From Serratia marcescens subsp. marcescens ATCC 13880 (lineage in GTDB: Bacteria > Pseudomonadota > Gammaproteobacteria > Enterobacterales > Enterobacteriaceae), in assembly GCF_017299535.1 (NCBI RefSeq), contig NZ_CP071238.1, forward strand, positions 2,108,001-2,172,000: a stretch of DNA of 64,000 bases, read 5' to 3'. Under the pieces are notes generated by a model, which searched no databases, was not told the origin of the DNA, and was given only the letters and a program-made list of their open reading frames with translations. The position numbers were made by a program, and so were the translations under genes. Positions 54,477-64,000 of this stretch are shown piece by piece. Position 1 is the stretch's first letter; each line of letters begins with the position of its first letter.

Positions 54477-56012
54477 TCAGTCGCGGCCGACGGTGCTGCG
54501 GCGGAAGGTCAGCATCCGGCTGCGGTTGGCGATGAGATCCACGTTGTAACCGCGGAAATAGAGGCAAAAGCGTTTTAACCACGGGCCGTCCTGGCACTCC
54601 ACCAGCATGCGGCCCTGGCCGAGCGGGCTGAGCGTGCCGGTTTGCGCCGCCGGACCGACGCCAATATGCACCCGATCGCCGCGAATTTCAAAGGCGGTGC
54701 GATAGTGCGGGTGATACCACAGCCCCTGCACATGCTTCAGGCAGTCGCCGTTGGCCGTGACCGGCAGAAAACGGCGCGCCACATGCCCGACTTCGCCCTC
54801 GATCGCTTCACCGGTCCATTTCAATTTGAGCGGCATATGGGCGGACAGCGACACGGCGTACCCGTCCTCGCCCTGATACAGCGGTTCATCGCTGCCCAGA
54901 TAGGCCAGGTTGCCGTCTTTGACCTCCAGCCAGTGCGGCTCCGCCAGCGTGGCGTAGAGGCCGTCGGGGATCGCCGTGCTGCGCTGCGGCAGCGGTTCGC
55001 CGAGCAGCGCCGCCATCACCTGCAAAGCCATCCCGAAACTGTCGCAGTCTTCGCGATTGGCCACCAGCGCGACGCCGGCCTGACGGTCGGGCGCCAGCAG
55101 GAAATAGGTTTTGTAACCGGCGTGGGAACCGCCGTGGCCGAGCAAGCGGCGGCGGCCCAGCGGGGTTTGCGCCAGACCCAGGCCATAGGCGCTGAGCTGG
55201 CCCTGATTGAGACGGCGCGGTGCACTGAGTTGCGCCAGCACGCCCTGGCCGGGACCCTGGTCGGCCAGCAGCGTCTGCAGCCAGCGGGTGAGGGCGTTGA
55301 GGCTGCCGGTCAGGCTGCCGGAGGCGGAAAGGTGCAGGCCGGCGCTGGCGTGTTGCCAGCCCTGCGGCGCACGCCAGTAACCCGGCACCAATCCCGGCAC
55401 CACATCGAACCAGCTTTCCGGCGCCCGCATCTGCACCTGCAGCGGCCGGGCGATGTGCTGTTGCACCAGTTGGTCGAAATCATACCCTTTGCTGCGCAGC
55501 GCGGCCTCCAGCAGCCGATAGCCGGTATTGCTGTAGGCGATCTCGCTGCCGGCTTCGTAGTTCAATTTCTCCAGCCCCTCGACAAACCGCATCACCGGCT
55601 GCGCCTCGCTGACGGCATGCAGCGATATGCCCAGCAGACCGAGCGTCTCGCGCACGTCGGGCAGGCCGCCGGTCATGTCCAGCGCCTGGCCGACGGTAAC
55701 GTCCGCCAACGCGGGCTGCAGGGCGGGGAGCAGTTCACCCAGACGTTGCTCCAGCCGAATGGCGCGATCGGTGGCGTTCAGCGCCAGCGCGGCGAAGATA
55801 TGCTTGGTCACTGAAGCATAACGCACCACGCTGTCGGCGGTGAAGGGGGTGTTCTGCGCCAGATCGGCCAGGCCGGCGCAGGCGGTGGCGCGGCGTTGTT
55901 GGGCGTCAAACAGGGTGATGGCGCCGCCGGGTTCGCCATGCCGTTGCCAGCCGGCCAGCAGTTGTTCGGCCAAGGCGCCGGCAGCGCGCCAGTTTAACGG
56001 TGTTACAGACAT
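54477..56012 (-). CDS. Serine hydrolase, class C beta-lactamase/D-aminopeptidase-like
   Basis: A 511-residue protein. Residues about 1-330 carry the penicillin-recognising fold: Ser-Val-Thr-Lys (SxxK), Tyr-Ser-Asn (YxN) and His-Gly-Gly (third motif). The remaining 180 residues are two beta-barrel-like segments, as in bacterial D-aminopeptidases of about 520 residues. No signal peptide is seen, favouring a cytoplasmic peptidase over a beta-lactamase. GGAGG precedes ATG 56012. Confidence 0.82.
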   Translation of the reverse strand: MSVTPLNWRAAGALAEQLLAGWQRHGEPGGAITLFDAQQRRATACAGLADLAQNTPFTADSVVRYASVTKHIFAALALNATDRAIRLEQRLGELLPALQPALADVTVGQALDMTGGLPDVRETLGLLGISLHAVSEAQPVMRFVEGLEKLNYEAGSEIAYSNTGYRLLEAALRSKGYDFDQLVQQHIARPLQVQMRAPESWFDVVPGLVPGYWRAPQGWQHASAGLHLSASGSLTGSLNALTRWLQTLLADQGPGQGVLAQLSAPRRLNQGQLSAYGLGLAQTPLGRRRLLGHGGSHAGYKTYFLLAPDRQAGVALVANREDCDSFGMALQVMAALLGEPLPQRSTAIPDGLYATLAEPHWLEVKDGNLAYLGSDEPLYQGEDGYAVSLSAHMPLKLKWTGEAIEGEVGHVARRFLPVTANGDCLKHVQGLWYHPHYRTAFEIRGDRVHIGVGPAAQTGTLSPLGQGRMLVECQDGPWLKRFCLYFRGYNVDLIANRSRMLTFRRSTVGRD

Positions 56013-56248
56013 AGGGCCTCCAGAGAGTATTCGAAACGGGCCAGCTGGCCACACGCCGCCCGGCGCGGAGCGCGGGCTTTTGGGCTGATTGTGGCGCAGT
56101 ACGTTTTTCGTCGGCCGCTGTTTTGTGCGCTGTTTAGACCAGTTAGCGGGGAATCACGCGAAACTTTGATATAGCGCGCAGATTGCTGCTGGCGTTGCGG
56201 TTAGAGGCGGGAGAAAAACAGGCGCGCGGCGGCGCCTGTTAAGGGGGA

Positions 56249-57052
56249 TCAATTCAGTCTGGCGGCGCCGTCCAACAGGCTTTCAATCATCTGCTTGAGC
56301 AGGCGCTGCAGCGAGGCGGCGCGCTGGGGCTCGAACGCGAAAGGATACTGTTCGGACATGTAGTTGACCTGCGCCAGTTCGAGCTGGATCGCATGCTGTT
56401 GTTGCTGCGGCTGACCATAGGCGCGGGTGATATAACCGCCCTTAAAGCGACCGTTCAGCACGTGGGTGTACTGCTGTTGCTGCTCGCAGCAGGCGACCAG
56501 CCGATCGCTCAGCGCCTGGGCGCAGCTTTCACCGCCGTTGGTGCCGAGATTGAGATCCGGCAGTTGGCCGTCGAACAGCCGCGGGATCACTGAGGCGATG
56601 GAGTGCGCGTCGAACAGCAGCGCATAGCCGTGGCGCGCTTTGAGGCGCGCCAGTTCGTTCTGCAGCTGCTGATGATAAGGTTGCCAAATTTGCTGCAGGT
56701 AGGCGGCGCGTTCTTCGTCCGTCGGCGCTTTGCCCGGCAGGAAGCTTGGGCGGCCGTCGAACAGCACGTCGGGATACAGGCCGGTGGTGGCGGTGGTGTA
56801 CAGCGGCTTGTCGTCCGCCGGGCGGTTCAAATCGATGACGAAGCGCGAATAGTTGCCGACCAGCACGCTGGCGCCCATCGCCCGGGCGAAGTCGTACAGC
56901 TGCGGAATGTGCCAGTCGGTATCGGGCAGCGGGCGAGCGTCGTCGGTCAGCCCGGCCTCGACCGCCGGCGTCAGTTGCGTGCCGGCGTGCGGAATGCTGA
57001 TCAGCAGCGGCAGGCTGCCGGTCTGGAAGCTAAAAGGATCGCGAATGGTCAT
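56249..57052 (-). CDS. hutG: N-formylglutamate deformylase
   Basis: A 267-residue zinc amidohydrolase-like enzyme with Ile-Ser-Ile-Pro-His-Ala-Gly and Phe-Asp-Ala-His-Ser, completing histidine degradation to glutamate via N-formylglutamate. Its start overlaps the hutI stop by 4 bases, so the pair is translationally coupled. Confidence 0.92.
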   Translation of the reverse strand: MTIRDPFSFQTGSLPLLISIPHAGTQLTPAVEAGLTDDARPLPDTDWHIPQLYDFARAMGASVLVGNYSRFVIDLNRPADDKPLYTTATTGLYPDVLFDGRPSFLPGKAPTDEERAAYLQQIWQPYHQQLQNELARLKARHGYALLFDAHSIASVIPRLFDGQLPDLNLGTNGGESCAQALSDRLVACCEQQQQYTHVLNGRFKGGYITRAYGQPQQQQHAIQLELAQVNYMSEQYPFAFEPQRAASLQRLLKQMIESLLDGAARLN

Positions 57053-58272
57053 TGACGTACTTCTCCTCGGAAAATCACCGTACAGGGCAGTTGACCGCCC
57101 AACCAATAAGCCAGTTCCGCCGGCCGCGACAGCGGCCAGTGAACGAAGTCCGCCACCTTGCCGGTTTCCAGCGTGCCGTGGCTGTGCTGCAGCCCCAGCG
57201 CTTTGGCGGCGTGGGTGGTGACGCCCGCCAGCGCCTCTTCCGGCGTCAGGCGGAACAGCGTGCAGGCCATGTTGATCATCAGGCGCAGCGACAGCGCCGG
57301 CGAGGTGCCGGGGTTGGCGTCGCTGGCGATCGCCATCGGCACGTGGTGCTTGCGGAACAGCGCTACCGGCGGGCACTGAGTTTCACGCAGCAGGTAGTAG
57401 GCGCCCGGCAGCAGCACCGCCACGGTGCCGGCGTCGCCCATGGCGCGGGCGTCTTGCTCGGTGGCGTATTCGAGGTGGTCGGCGGAGAGCGCGTGGTGGC
57501 GCGCCGCCAGCGTGCTGCCGCCGAGGGCGGAGAGCTGCTCGGCGTGCAGCTTGACCGGCAAACCGGCGGCTTCGGCGGCGGCGAAGACTCGCTCCACCTG
57601 CGCCGGTGAGAACGCCAGATGCTCGCAGAAGGCGTCGACCGCATCCGCCAGGCCGGCGGCCGCCGCCTGCGGGATGATGGTGTCGCAGACCAAATTGATG
57701 TAGTCGTCGGCGCGGTTGGCGTATTCCGGCGGCAGCGCATGGGCCGCCAGACAGGTGGTTTTCACCTCGACCGGCAGCAGCTCGCCCAACTTGCGCGCCA
57801 CCCGCAACATTTTCAGTTCGCTCTCCGGGCTGAGGCCATAGCCGGACTTGATCTCCACGCAGGTGACGCCTTCCGCCAGCAGCGGCCGCAGGCGGAACAG
57901 CGCCTGCTCCAGCAGCAGCGCTTCGTCGGCCTCGCGGGTGGCTTTCACGGTGGAGATAATGCCGCCGCCCTGTGCGGCGATGTCGGCGTAGCTTACGCCG
58001 TTCAGCCGCTGTTCGAACTCGCCGCTGCGGTTGCCGCCGAACACCAGGTGCGTGTGGCAGTCAACAAAGCCGGGGGTGACGATGCCGCCGTCGAATTTCA
58101 CCGTTTCGTCCGCGATCAGGCCGGGCGGCAACGCCGCATGTTCGCCAATCCAGACGATCTTGCCGTCGCGCACGGCGATCGCGCCGTCGGTCAAGGTGTG
58201 ATATTTGCCGTCGCGCATGGTGACGATATCGGCGCCGTGCCACAGGCTGTCACAGTGAATCTCAGACGTCAT
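57049..58272 (-). CDS. hutI: Imidazolonepropionase
   Basis: A 407-residue amidohydrolase. Zinc ligands are in Asp-Cys-His-Thr-His-Leu-Val-Phe, with His-Ala-Glu-Gln and Ser-Asp-Ala-Asn-Pro-Gly later. It opens the imidazolone ring. ATG 58272 has GGAGG upstream. A HutC operator lies just ahead of the gene. Confidence 0.95.
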   Translation of the reverse strand: MTSEIHCDSLWHGADIVTMRDGKYHTLTDGAIAVRDGKIVWIGEHAALPPGLIADETVKFDGGIVTPGFVDCHTHLVFGGNRSGEFEQRLNGVSYADIAAQGGGIISTVKATREADEALLLEQALFRLRPLLAEGVTCVEIKSGYGLSPESELKMLRVARKLGELLPVEVKTTCLAAHALPPEYANRADDYINLVCDTIIPQAAAAGLADAVDAFCEHLAFSPAQVERVFAAAEAAGLPVKLHAEQLSALGGSTLAARHHALSADHLEYATEQDARAMGDAGTVAVLLPGAYYLLRETQCPPVALFRKHHVPMAIASDANPGTSPALSLRLMINMACTLFRLTPEEALAGVTTHAAKALGLQHSHGTLETGKVADFVHWPLSRPAELAYWLGGQLPCTVIFRGEVRQ

Positions 58273-58307
58273 TGCTTTCCTCCGCCGGAGCCGTAGCTCC
58301 CACATGG

Positions 58308-58319
58308 TTGTATATACAA
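58308..58319. promoter_or_regulatory. HutC operator upstream of hutI
   Basis: TTGTATATACAA is a perfect palindrome matching the TGTATATACA core of HutC operators. Confidence 0.8.
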
Positions 58320-58428
58320 TTAAAAACAACCTAACGCATTCACCGGGATGTCACAAGAGGCGGGAGAGATTTTGTTATCAGGATGTGATCGACCGCGGAG
58401 ATGCGGGCGCAGGGGCGCCCGCCGGGGA

Positions 58429-59184
58429 TCAGACTTCGCTGGTGAAGCGGCCGAACAGTTGATAACGGCTGCCGGGGTACAGCAGCCGGGCCGAGGTGAC
58501 CACGGTTTTGCCGGACCAGGTGCGGCGATGGATCAGCAGGCCGGGTTCGTGGTCCTCCAGCTGCAGCAGCTCGCGCTCGCGCCGGGTGGGGATCACCGCT
58601 TCGACGATGTGTTCGCCGGCGGTCAGCGGCGCGGCCTGCGTCAGATAGGTATAGGGCGTGACGCGGTCGAAATCCTGCTTCAGGTAATCCGGCGCCACCA
58701 GTGGGTTGACGCAGCGGTCTTCCACCTGCACCGGCACGTCGTTTTCGTAATGCACGATCTGGGAGTAGAACAGCCGTTGGCCGGGCTGAATGCCCAGCGC
58801 CGTCGCTTCTTCCTCGCTGGCCGGGCGGGCCTTCAGCTCGAGGATTTTACTGCTGTGGTGATGACCTCGCGCGGCGATCTCATCGGCGATGTTGTGCACT
58901 TCCAGCAGTGCGGTATGCGCCTTGGCTTCGGCGACGAAGGTGCCGACGCCCTGCATGCGAATCAAAAAACCTTCGCTGGTCAGCTCGCGCAGCGCGCGGT
59001 TGATGGTCATGCGGCTGACGCCCAGTTCCGCCACCAGTTCACTTTCGGAGGGCACGCGCTGGTGCGGTTGCCAATGCCCCGCACGGATTTGATTCACGAT
59101 CGCCTGTTTGACCCGTTGGTAGATCGGGGCGGGGGCATCGCTCATTGCAGCCGCCAGTTGTAACACGGTCTGTTGTTCAGCCAC
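58429..59184 (-). CDS. hutC: Histidine utilization repressor HutC
   Basis: A 251-residue GntR regulator with a UTRA domain; the helix-turn-helix has Val-Pro-Ser-Glu-Ser-Glu-Leu and Ser-Arg-Met-Thr-Ile-Asn-Arg-Ala. Its ligand is urocanate. It lies between hutIG and hutFD with an operator on both sides. Confidence 0.93.
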   Translation of the reverse strand: MAEQQTVLQLAAAMSDAPAPIYQRVKQAIVNQIRAGHWQPHQRVPSESELVAELGVSRMTINRALRELTSEGFLIRMQGVGTFVAEAKAHTALLEVHNIADEIAARGHHHSSKILELKARPASEEEATALGIQPGQRLFYSQIVHYENDVPVQVEDRCVNPLVAPDYLKQDFDRVTPYTYLTQAAPLTAGEHIVEAVIPTRRERELLQLEDHEPGLLIHRRTWSGKTVVTSARLLYPGSRYQLFGRFTSEV

Positions 59185-59240
59185 GACGTTAACCTCGTCA
59201 AATAAAAAAATAATAACACCAGTTTACTGTTGATGTCGGC

Positions 59241-59260
59241 GTATGTATATGTATATACAA
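59241..59260. promoter_or_regulatory. HutC operator between hutC and hutF
   Basis: ATGTATATACAA (59249-59260) with an overlapping GTATGTATAT in front. It shares TGTATATACA with the hutI operator and probably controls hutC and hutFD together. Confidence 0.75.
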
Positions 59261-59364
59261 CTAGTGGCCGTCGCGCCAGAAACTTGCCGGCGACCGCCAA
59301 AAATTCCTTAAGACGCGCCATCGCCGCGCCTTATTCGCCGTTACATTAACCGTGGAATACTGCC

Positions 59365-60735
59365 ATGCCTGCTTATTTTGCCCCACGCGCTTTGCTCCCA
59401 GAGGGCTGGGCGCATAACGTCCGGCTGGACGTCGATGCGCAAGGTTATCTGACTCAAGTTACCGCCAACGCTGAGCCGCAAGGCTGCATTCGGCTGCACG
59501 GCGACGCGGTGCCGGGCATGCCGAACCTGCACTCCCACGCTTTCCAGCGCGCGATGGCCGGGCTGGCGGAAGTGGCGGGCAACCCGCAGGACAGCTTCTG
59601 GACCTGGCGCGATCTGATGTACCGCTTGGTGCAGCGTCTGACGCCCGAGCAGGTGGAGGTGGTCGCCCGTCAACTGTATATCGAAATGCTCAAGGGCGGA
59701 TACACCCAGGTGGCCGAATTCCACTACCTGCATCACGACGCCGACGGCAAGCCTTACGCCGATCGCGGTGAGATGACCGGCCGCCTCAGCGAGGCCGCGC
59801 ATCAGGCCGGCATCGGCATGACGATGCTGCCGGTGCTTTACAGCTACGCCGGTTTCGGCGCGCAGCCGGCCCAGCCGGGGCAGAAACGGTTTATCCAGGA
59901 CACCGAAAACTATCTGCATCAGCAGCAGGTGATTGCCCGTCAGCTGGCGGATCGCCCGTTGCAGAATCAGGGGCTGTGTTTCCACTCACTGCGTGCGGTG
60001 GAGCTGGGGCAGATGCAGCAGATTTTGGCCGCGTCGGATCGCACCTTGCCGGTGCATATTCATATCGCCGAGCAGCAAAAAGAGGTGAACGACTGTCTGG
60101 CGTGGAGCGGGCAGCGCCCGGTGGCCTGGCTGTATGACCATCTGCCGGTGGATCAGCGCTGGTGCCTGGTGCACGCCACCCATCTGGATCGCGACGAGCT
60201 GGAAGCGCTGGCGCGCAGCCGCGCGGTGGCCGGCCTGTGTCTGACCACCGAAGCCAACCTCGGCGACGGCATTTTCCCCGGCGACGCTTACCTGCAGCAG
60301 CAGGGGCGCTGGGGCATCGGTTCCGACAGCCACGTTTCGCTCAACGTAGTGGAAGAGCTGCGCTGGTTTGAATACGGCCAGCGGCTGCGCGATCAGCGTC
60401 GCAATCGCCTGACGACACCGGAACAGTCGGCGGTGGGCGATGTGCTGTACCTGCAGGCGCTGCAGGGCGGCGCGCAGGCGTGCGGCGCGCCGATCGGTCG
60501 GCTGCAGAGCGGCTATCGCGCCGACTGGCTGGTGCTGGACGGCGACGATCCGTATCTGGCGGCGGCGCCGGACGCCTCGATCCTCAATCGCTGGCTGTTC
60601 GCCGGCGGCAAAGAGCAAATTCGCGACGTGTTCGTCGGCGGCCGGCAGGTGATCGAGCAGGGGCGGCACGCGCTGCAGCAGCAGAGCAGCGCCGAGTTCC
60701 TGCAGGTGCTGAAAACCTTTCAGCAGGAGGCGTAA
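59365..60735 (+). CDS. hutF: Formimidoylglutamate deiminase
   Basis: A 456-residue amidohydrolase with Asn-Leu-His-Ser-His-Ala-Phe-Gln-Arg at the metal site and Gly-Ser-Asp-Ser-His-Val later. It converts formiminoglutamate to formylglutamate, so this organism uses the five-step route with HutG. Confidence 0.93.
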   Translation: MPAYFAPRALLPEGWAHNVRLDVDAQGYLTQVTANAEPQGCIRLHGDAVPGMPNLHSHAFQRAMAGLAEVAGNPQDSFWTWRDLMYRLVQRLTPEQVEVVARQLYIEMLKGGYTQVAEFHYLHHDADGKPYADRGEMTGRLSEAAHQAGIGMTMLPVLYSYAGFGAQPAQPGQKRFIQDTENYLHQQQVIARQLADRPLQNQGLCFHSLRAVELGQMQQILAASDRTLPVHIHIAEQQKEVNDCLAWSGQRPVAWLYDHLPVDQRWCLVHATHLDRDELEALARSRAVAGLCLTTEANLGDGIFPGDAYLQQQGRWGIGSDSHVSLNVVEELRWFEYGQRLRDQRRNRLTTPEQSAVGDVLYLQALQGGAQACGAPIGRLQSGYRADWLVLDGDDPYLAAAPDASILNRWLFAGGKEQIRDVFVGGRQVIEQGRHALQQQSSAEFLQVLKTFQQEA

Positions 60736-61292
60736 TGAGCCTGACCCGTTTTAACTTCGCCGCGCTGCCGGTCAGCCCGTGGCGCAACGGCGGTGGGGAA
60801 ACCCGTGAAATCGTCAGCTGGCCGCCGGGCGCGCAGGATTTTGACTGGCGCGCCAGCATCGCCACCATCGCGCAGGACGGGCCGTTTTCCGCCTTTGCGG
60901 GCATCGATCGTTCGATCACCCTGCTGGAAGGCGACGGCGTGCGGCTGTTCAGCGCCGGGCATATCGACCATCAGTTGGCGCGCGTCGGGGAGCCGTTCGC
61001 GTTTTCCGGCGACGTGGCGCTGGAAGCGACGCTACTGGGCGGCGCCAGTCAGGATTTCAACATCATGACACGCCGCGGCCGGCAGGCGGCCGAGGTGCGG
61101 CGCAGCACGGCGCCCGTCACCCTGTCACCCAACCGGGCGGGCGTGCTGTATGTGCTGAGCGGCGTTTGGTCGCTGCCGGAGGGCGGCGAACTGCGGGCGC
61201 GCGAGGGTGTCTGGTGGACGGCGGCGGGCGGCGAAGTGACGCCGCTGACGGCCGACGGCGCGATCCTGTGGGCGAACATCACAGCCTGCTAA
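60735..61292 (+). CDS. hutD: HutD-family protein
   Basis: A 185-residue double-stranded beta-helix (cupin-like) protein beginning near Pro-Trp-Arg-Asn-Gly-Gly-Gly-Glu-Thr-Arg-Glu-Ile, the HutD signature. HutD is thought to limit hut expression by binding a pathway intermediate. Its ATG overlaps the hutF stop (TAATG). Confidence 0.9.
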   Translation: MSLTRFNFAALPVSPWRNGGGETREIVSWPPGAQDFDWRASIATIAQDGPFSAFAGIDRSITLLEGDGVRLFSAGHIDHQLARVGEPFAFSGDVALEATLLGGASQDFNIMTRRGRQAAEVRRSTAPVTLSPNRAGVLYVLSGVWSLPEGGELRAREGVWWTAAGGEVTPLTADGAILWANITAC

Positions 61293-61361
61293 CGCAGAGT
61301 AGAGTCCTGCGCCCGGTTATGGGATTATTCACTTTTCCCCATTAATCATAAAGAAGGGCGC

Positions 61362-62363
61362 ATGGCTTCGCTGAAAGACGTCGCAAAACTTGCCGGAGTC
61401 TCGTTGATGACGGTGTCCCGCGCCATCAATGAACCCGGCAAGCTGCGGCCGGAAACCTATCACCGCGTCAAACAGGCGATCGACGAGTTGGACTACGTGC
61501 CGGATCTGTCGGCGCGGCGTATTCGCGGTGACGGAAATCGCGTACAGACGCTCGGCGTGCTGGCGCTGGACACCGCCACGACGCCATTCTCGGTGGACAT
61601 GATCCTGTCGATTGAAAAAACCGCGCGTGAGCGCGGCTGGAACAGCTTCGTCGTCAACCTGTTTGCCGACGACAACGCTGAACAGACCGTCGATCTGCTG
61701 TTGGCGCATCGACCGGACGGCGTGATCTTCACCACCATGGGGCTGCGTCAGGTGGATGTGCCGGCCAAACTGTTGGACAAAAGGCTGGTGCTGGCCAACT
61801 GCGTCAGCCCGGCGCACGCGATCGCCAGCTACATTCCTGATGATGAGCAAGGGCAGTATGACGCCACGCGCGCGCTGATCGCCAAAGGCTATCGTTCGCC
61901 GCTGTGCCTACATTTACCGGCGGATACGCTGGCGGCGGGGCTGCGCCGTCGCGGTCTGGAGCGCGCCTGGCGCGAAGCGGGGCGCGATGTTGAACAACTG
62001 CGGCAGTATCATCTCGATCTGAGCGGCGGCGATCAAGGCTATCGCGACTGCGTCGCGTTGCTGGCGCGGCATTTCTCTGCGGGACGGCGCGATTGCGATG
62101 TCGTGGTATGCGGGAACGATCGGATAGCGTTTCTGGTGTATCAGGTATTGCTGGCGCAAGGATGGCGGATACCGCAACAGGTGGCGGTGCTGGGCTACGA
62201 CAACATGGTTGGCATCGGCGAACTGTTCCTGCCGGCGTTGACGACGGTGCAATTGCCGCACTATGCGCTGGGTCGCCTTGCGGCGCTGCATGTGATCGAG
62301 CAGCGGGAACAGCGTGATACGGTGAAAGTGCCTTGCCCGCTGTTGGCGCGTGGTTCGCTGTAA
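61362..62363 (+). CDS. cscR: Sucrose operon repressor CscR (LacI family)
   Basis: A 333-residue LacI protein whose N-terminus (Ala-Ser-Leu-Lys-Asp-Val-Ala-Lys-Leu-Ala-Gly-Val-Ser) and core (Asp-Thr-Ala-Thr-Thr-Pro-Phe-Ser-Val-Asp, Ser-Tyr-Ile-Pro-Asp-Asp) match E. coli CscR. It is convergent with cscA, as in csc clusters. Confidence 0.88.
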   Translation: MASLKDVAKLAGVSLMTVSRAINEPGKLRPETYHRVKQAIDELDYVPDLSARRIRGDGNRVQTLGVLALDTATTPFSVDMILSIEKTARERGWNSFVVNLFADDNAEQTVDLLLAHRPDGVIFTTMGLRQVDVPAKLLDKRLVLANCVSPAHAIASYIPDDEQGQYDATRALIAKGYRSPLCLHLPADTLAAGLRRRGLERAWREAGRDVEQLRQYHLDLSGGDQGYRDCVALLARHFSAGRRDCDVVVCGNDRIAFLVYQVLLAQGWRIPQQVAVLGYDNMVGIGELFLPALTTVQLPHYALGRLAALHVIEQREQRDTVKVPCPLLARGSL

Positions 62364-62404
62364 CCGCACCGGGTGCGTCGCTGCGTGCCCGGTGCTCATT
62401 CCCA

Positions 62405-63847
62405 TTACCCCCAGATGCTCGCCAACTGCCACCCCGTGATGGGCTCGAACTGCGCCCGGCCGCCTTCGGCGAACAGGCTGAGGCGGCGATCGCCCGCCGT
62501 CGGATAGAAGCGGCTGGTCAGGCAGGCCTCTCCCTGATTAACGAAGATTTCCAGCGAGGAGCGGTCAATAAAGATCCGCAGCGACACGGTGTCACCTTCC
62601 GGCAGCGGCACACTGCGGCAGGCACACAGCGCCGGGTGCTTATTAAAACGCTCCAGCACCAGTCGGTGTGACTGATTGTCGACGTACAGCCGCGCCGCAC
62701 TCCCAATGGCCAGCCCGTAACGTTCGGCGTCGCTGTCGGCCTGTCTCAACGTCAGGATGAGCTCCTGCATATCGTTCGCCAGCGGCAGTTGCTGATTGGT
62801 CAGCGTCTGCGCCGACAACGCGTGTGACTCTCGGCGCAGCGCCGCCAGTTCACGCGCCGGGGTCATGCGGACGCTGCCGTCGGCGGCCAGCGTCAGCTCG
62901 CGCGGCAGGGTGAGGGCGCCGGCCCAGCGGTGCGCTTTGCTGGGCATCGGTGATTCCCACATATCCATCCAGGCAAACAGCAGCCGACGGCCGTCGGCGG
63001 CGGTGAAGGTCTGCGGCGCATAGAAATCGTGGCCGGCATCCAGCTCACAGAAGGGCTGGGTCACCGTAAAATCGCTATCAGGCCGCCAGTGGCCAAGCAG
63101 ATAGCCGCTCTGGAAGCGATTGCGGTAGCGGTAGCCCTGCGCCGCCAGTCCTTGCGGCGAGAACAGCAGCAGGTGTTGTTCCCCCAGCGGGAAGAAATCC
63201 GGGCATTCCCACATATACCCTTGATGCGCCGTTTGCGCGCCGGCCAGCACCCGATCGAAGCGCCAGGCGCGCAGGTCGGCAGAACGGTACAGGCGCACCT
63301 GGCCCAGGCCGTTTTCTTTGGCGCCGACCACCATCCACCATTCGCCGTTCTCACGCCAGACTTTCGGATCGCGAAAATGCTGAATGCCGTCCGGCGGGAC
63401 CAGCACCGGCCCGTGCTTGACGAAGCGTATGCCGTCTTCGCTGGTGGCCAGACATTGCACTTCCCGCACCTGGCTGTCGTCACCGGGTTCGCCCAGCCAC
63501 ACGTGGCCGGTGTAAATCAGCGTCAGCACACCGTTGTCATCCACGGCGCAGCCGGAAAAGCAACCGTCTTGGTCATAGGGCGCATCGGGCGCCAGGGCGA
63601 TGGGCTGATGCTGCCAGCGTATCAGGTCGCGGCTGGTCGCGTGCCCCCAGTGCATGGGCCCCCAGTGCTCGCTATAGGGATGATGTTGGAAGAAGGCATG
63701 ATAGACGCCGTCAATACAGATCAGGCCGTTGGGATCGTTGATCCAGCCGGCGGGCGGCGCGAGATGGAACTGCGGATAATAATCGTCTCGGCGTTCTGCG
63801 CGCAGGGCTTCGACCGCATGGTCGGCTTGAGCTAAGGCAGTATTCAT
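62405..63847 (-). CDS. cscA: Sucrose-6-phosphate hydrolase/invertase (GH32)
   Basis: A 480-residue GH32 enzyme. The three catalytic motifs are present: Trp-Ile-Asn-Asp-Pro-Asn-Gly, Phe-Arg-Asp-Pro-Lys and Trp-Glu-Cys-Pro-Asp. There is no signal peptide, so sucrose is cleaved inside the cell. Its ATG overlaps the stop of the upstream permease gene. Confidence 0.9.
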   Translation of the reverse strand: MNTALAQADHAVEALRAERRDDYYPQFHLAPPAGWINDPNGLICIDGVYHAFFQHHPYSEHWGPMHWGHATSRDLIRWQHQPIALAPDAPYDQDGCFSGCAVDDNGVLTLIYTGHVWLGEPGDDSQVREVQCLATSEDGIRFVKHGPVLVPPDGIQHFRDPKVWRENGEWWMVVGAKENGLGQVRLYRSADLRAWRFDRVLAGAQTAHQGYMWECPDFFPLGEQHLLLFSPQGLAAQGYRYRNRFQSGYLLGHWRPDSDFTVTQPFCELDAGHDFYAPQTFTAADGRRLLFAWMDMWESPMPSKAHRWAGALTLPRELTLAADGSVRMTPARELAALRRESHALSAQTLTNQQLPLANDMQELILTLRQADSDAERYGLAIGSAARLYVDNQSHRLVLERFNKHPALCACRSVPLPEGDTVSLRIFIDRSSLEIFVNQGEACLTSRFYPTAGDRRLSLFAEGGRAQFEPITGWQLASIWG

Positions 63848-64000
63848 TGGACAGACTCACTTGATTTAATGGCGGATGGAAAGGGCGTTGCCGTGGCGGA
63901 GCGTTCGCCGCGCAGCAGGAAACAGGAGACAAGCGTGGTGGCGGCGACCGCGCAGCCCATCAGCAGATAGGTGTCGGCAAAGCCGATGCGGTCATAACCG
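63844..64000 (-). CDS. cscB: Sucrose permease, C-terminal fragment (MFS, CscB-like)
   Basis: A frame of about 51 residues open to the right edge ends in a stop that overlaps the cscA start (ATGA). It contains a final membrane helix (Thr-Tyr-Leu-Leu-Met-Gly-Cys-Ala-Val-Ala) and a polar tail, as in LacY-type sucrose/proton symporters. The identity comes mostly from context. Confidence 0.65.
   Translation of the reverse strand, partial: GYDRIGFADTYLLMGCAVAATTLVSCFLLRGERSATATPFPSAIKSSESVQ

Overview
The window looks like chromosomal DNA of the Serratia marcescens group. The GC content is high, the gene order matches other enterobacteria (icd, rluE, nudJ, mnmA, hflD, purB, phoP, phoQ, roxA), and several proteins read as Serratia versions of known families: a chromosomal Qnr pentapeptide protein with a LexA box, a BudC-type butanediol dehydrogenase, the puu, hut and csc loci, and Tsx. 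The species call comes from recognition of proteins and synteny, not from any search.

Region 1 (1-5.3 kb) is accessory DNA. It holds the 3' end of a phage tail-fibre gene with an S74 self-cleaving chaperone, then a 671-residue S-type-pyocin/colicin-D-like bacteriocin and its immunity gene. Behind a terminator comes a second, promoter-less and start-less colicin-D-type toxin domain with its own immunity gene. The second toxin shares 199 identical bases with the first, so the locus looks like a polymorphic toxin with a silent spare cassette. An R2K-type ATP-grasp gene follows on the other strand.

Region 2 (5.5-22.4 kb) is the conserved core: roxA, phoQ, phoP (with two PhoP boxes), purB, hflD, mnmA, nudJ, an LprI-like gene, rluE and icd. 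It is interrupted by a yegU/yegW-like pair, a MocR regulator with two GNAT acetyltransferases, and a kup potassium transporter lying between hflD and mnmA.

Region 3 (22.4-42.6 kb) is a mosaic of accessory genes. A decayed copy of the icd 3' end plus its terminator (about 23.04-23.16 kb) marks an old integration event. Nearby are a stand-alone TolA domain III-like lipoprotein and a probable modified-DNA reader/HNH nuclease. Further on are several transporters and regulators, a LacI-isomerase-dehydrogenase sugar locus, qnr, a cold-shock gene with a cspA-type leader, and a tRNA-like element with an abnormal anticodon arm followed by a long hairpin and a terminator.

Region 4 (42.6-64 kb) is mainly catabolic. 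It has puuB-puuC-puuR-puuD divergent from puuA-puuP (putrescine degradation without puuE), yddG, tsx, a CigR-like protein, a secreted chorismate mutase, and a serine hydrolase. The hut genes follow (hutG-hutI, hutC, hutF-hutD, with two HutC operators). The window ends in the sucrose locus: cscR, cscA and the 3' end of a permease.
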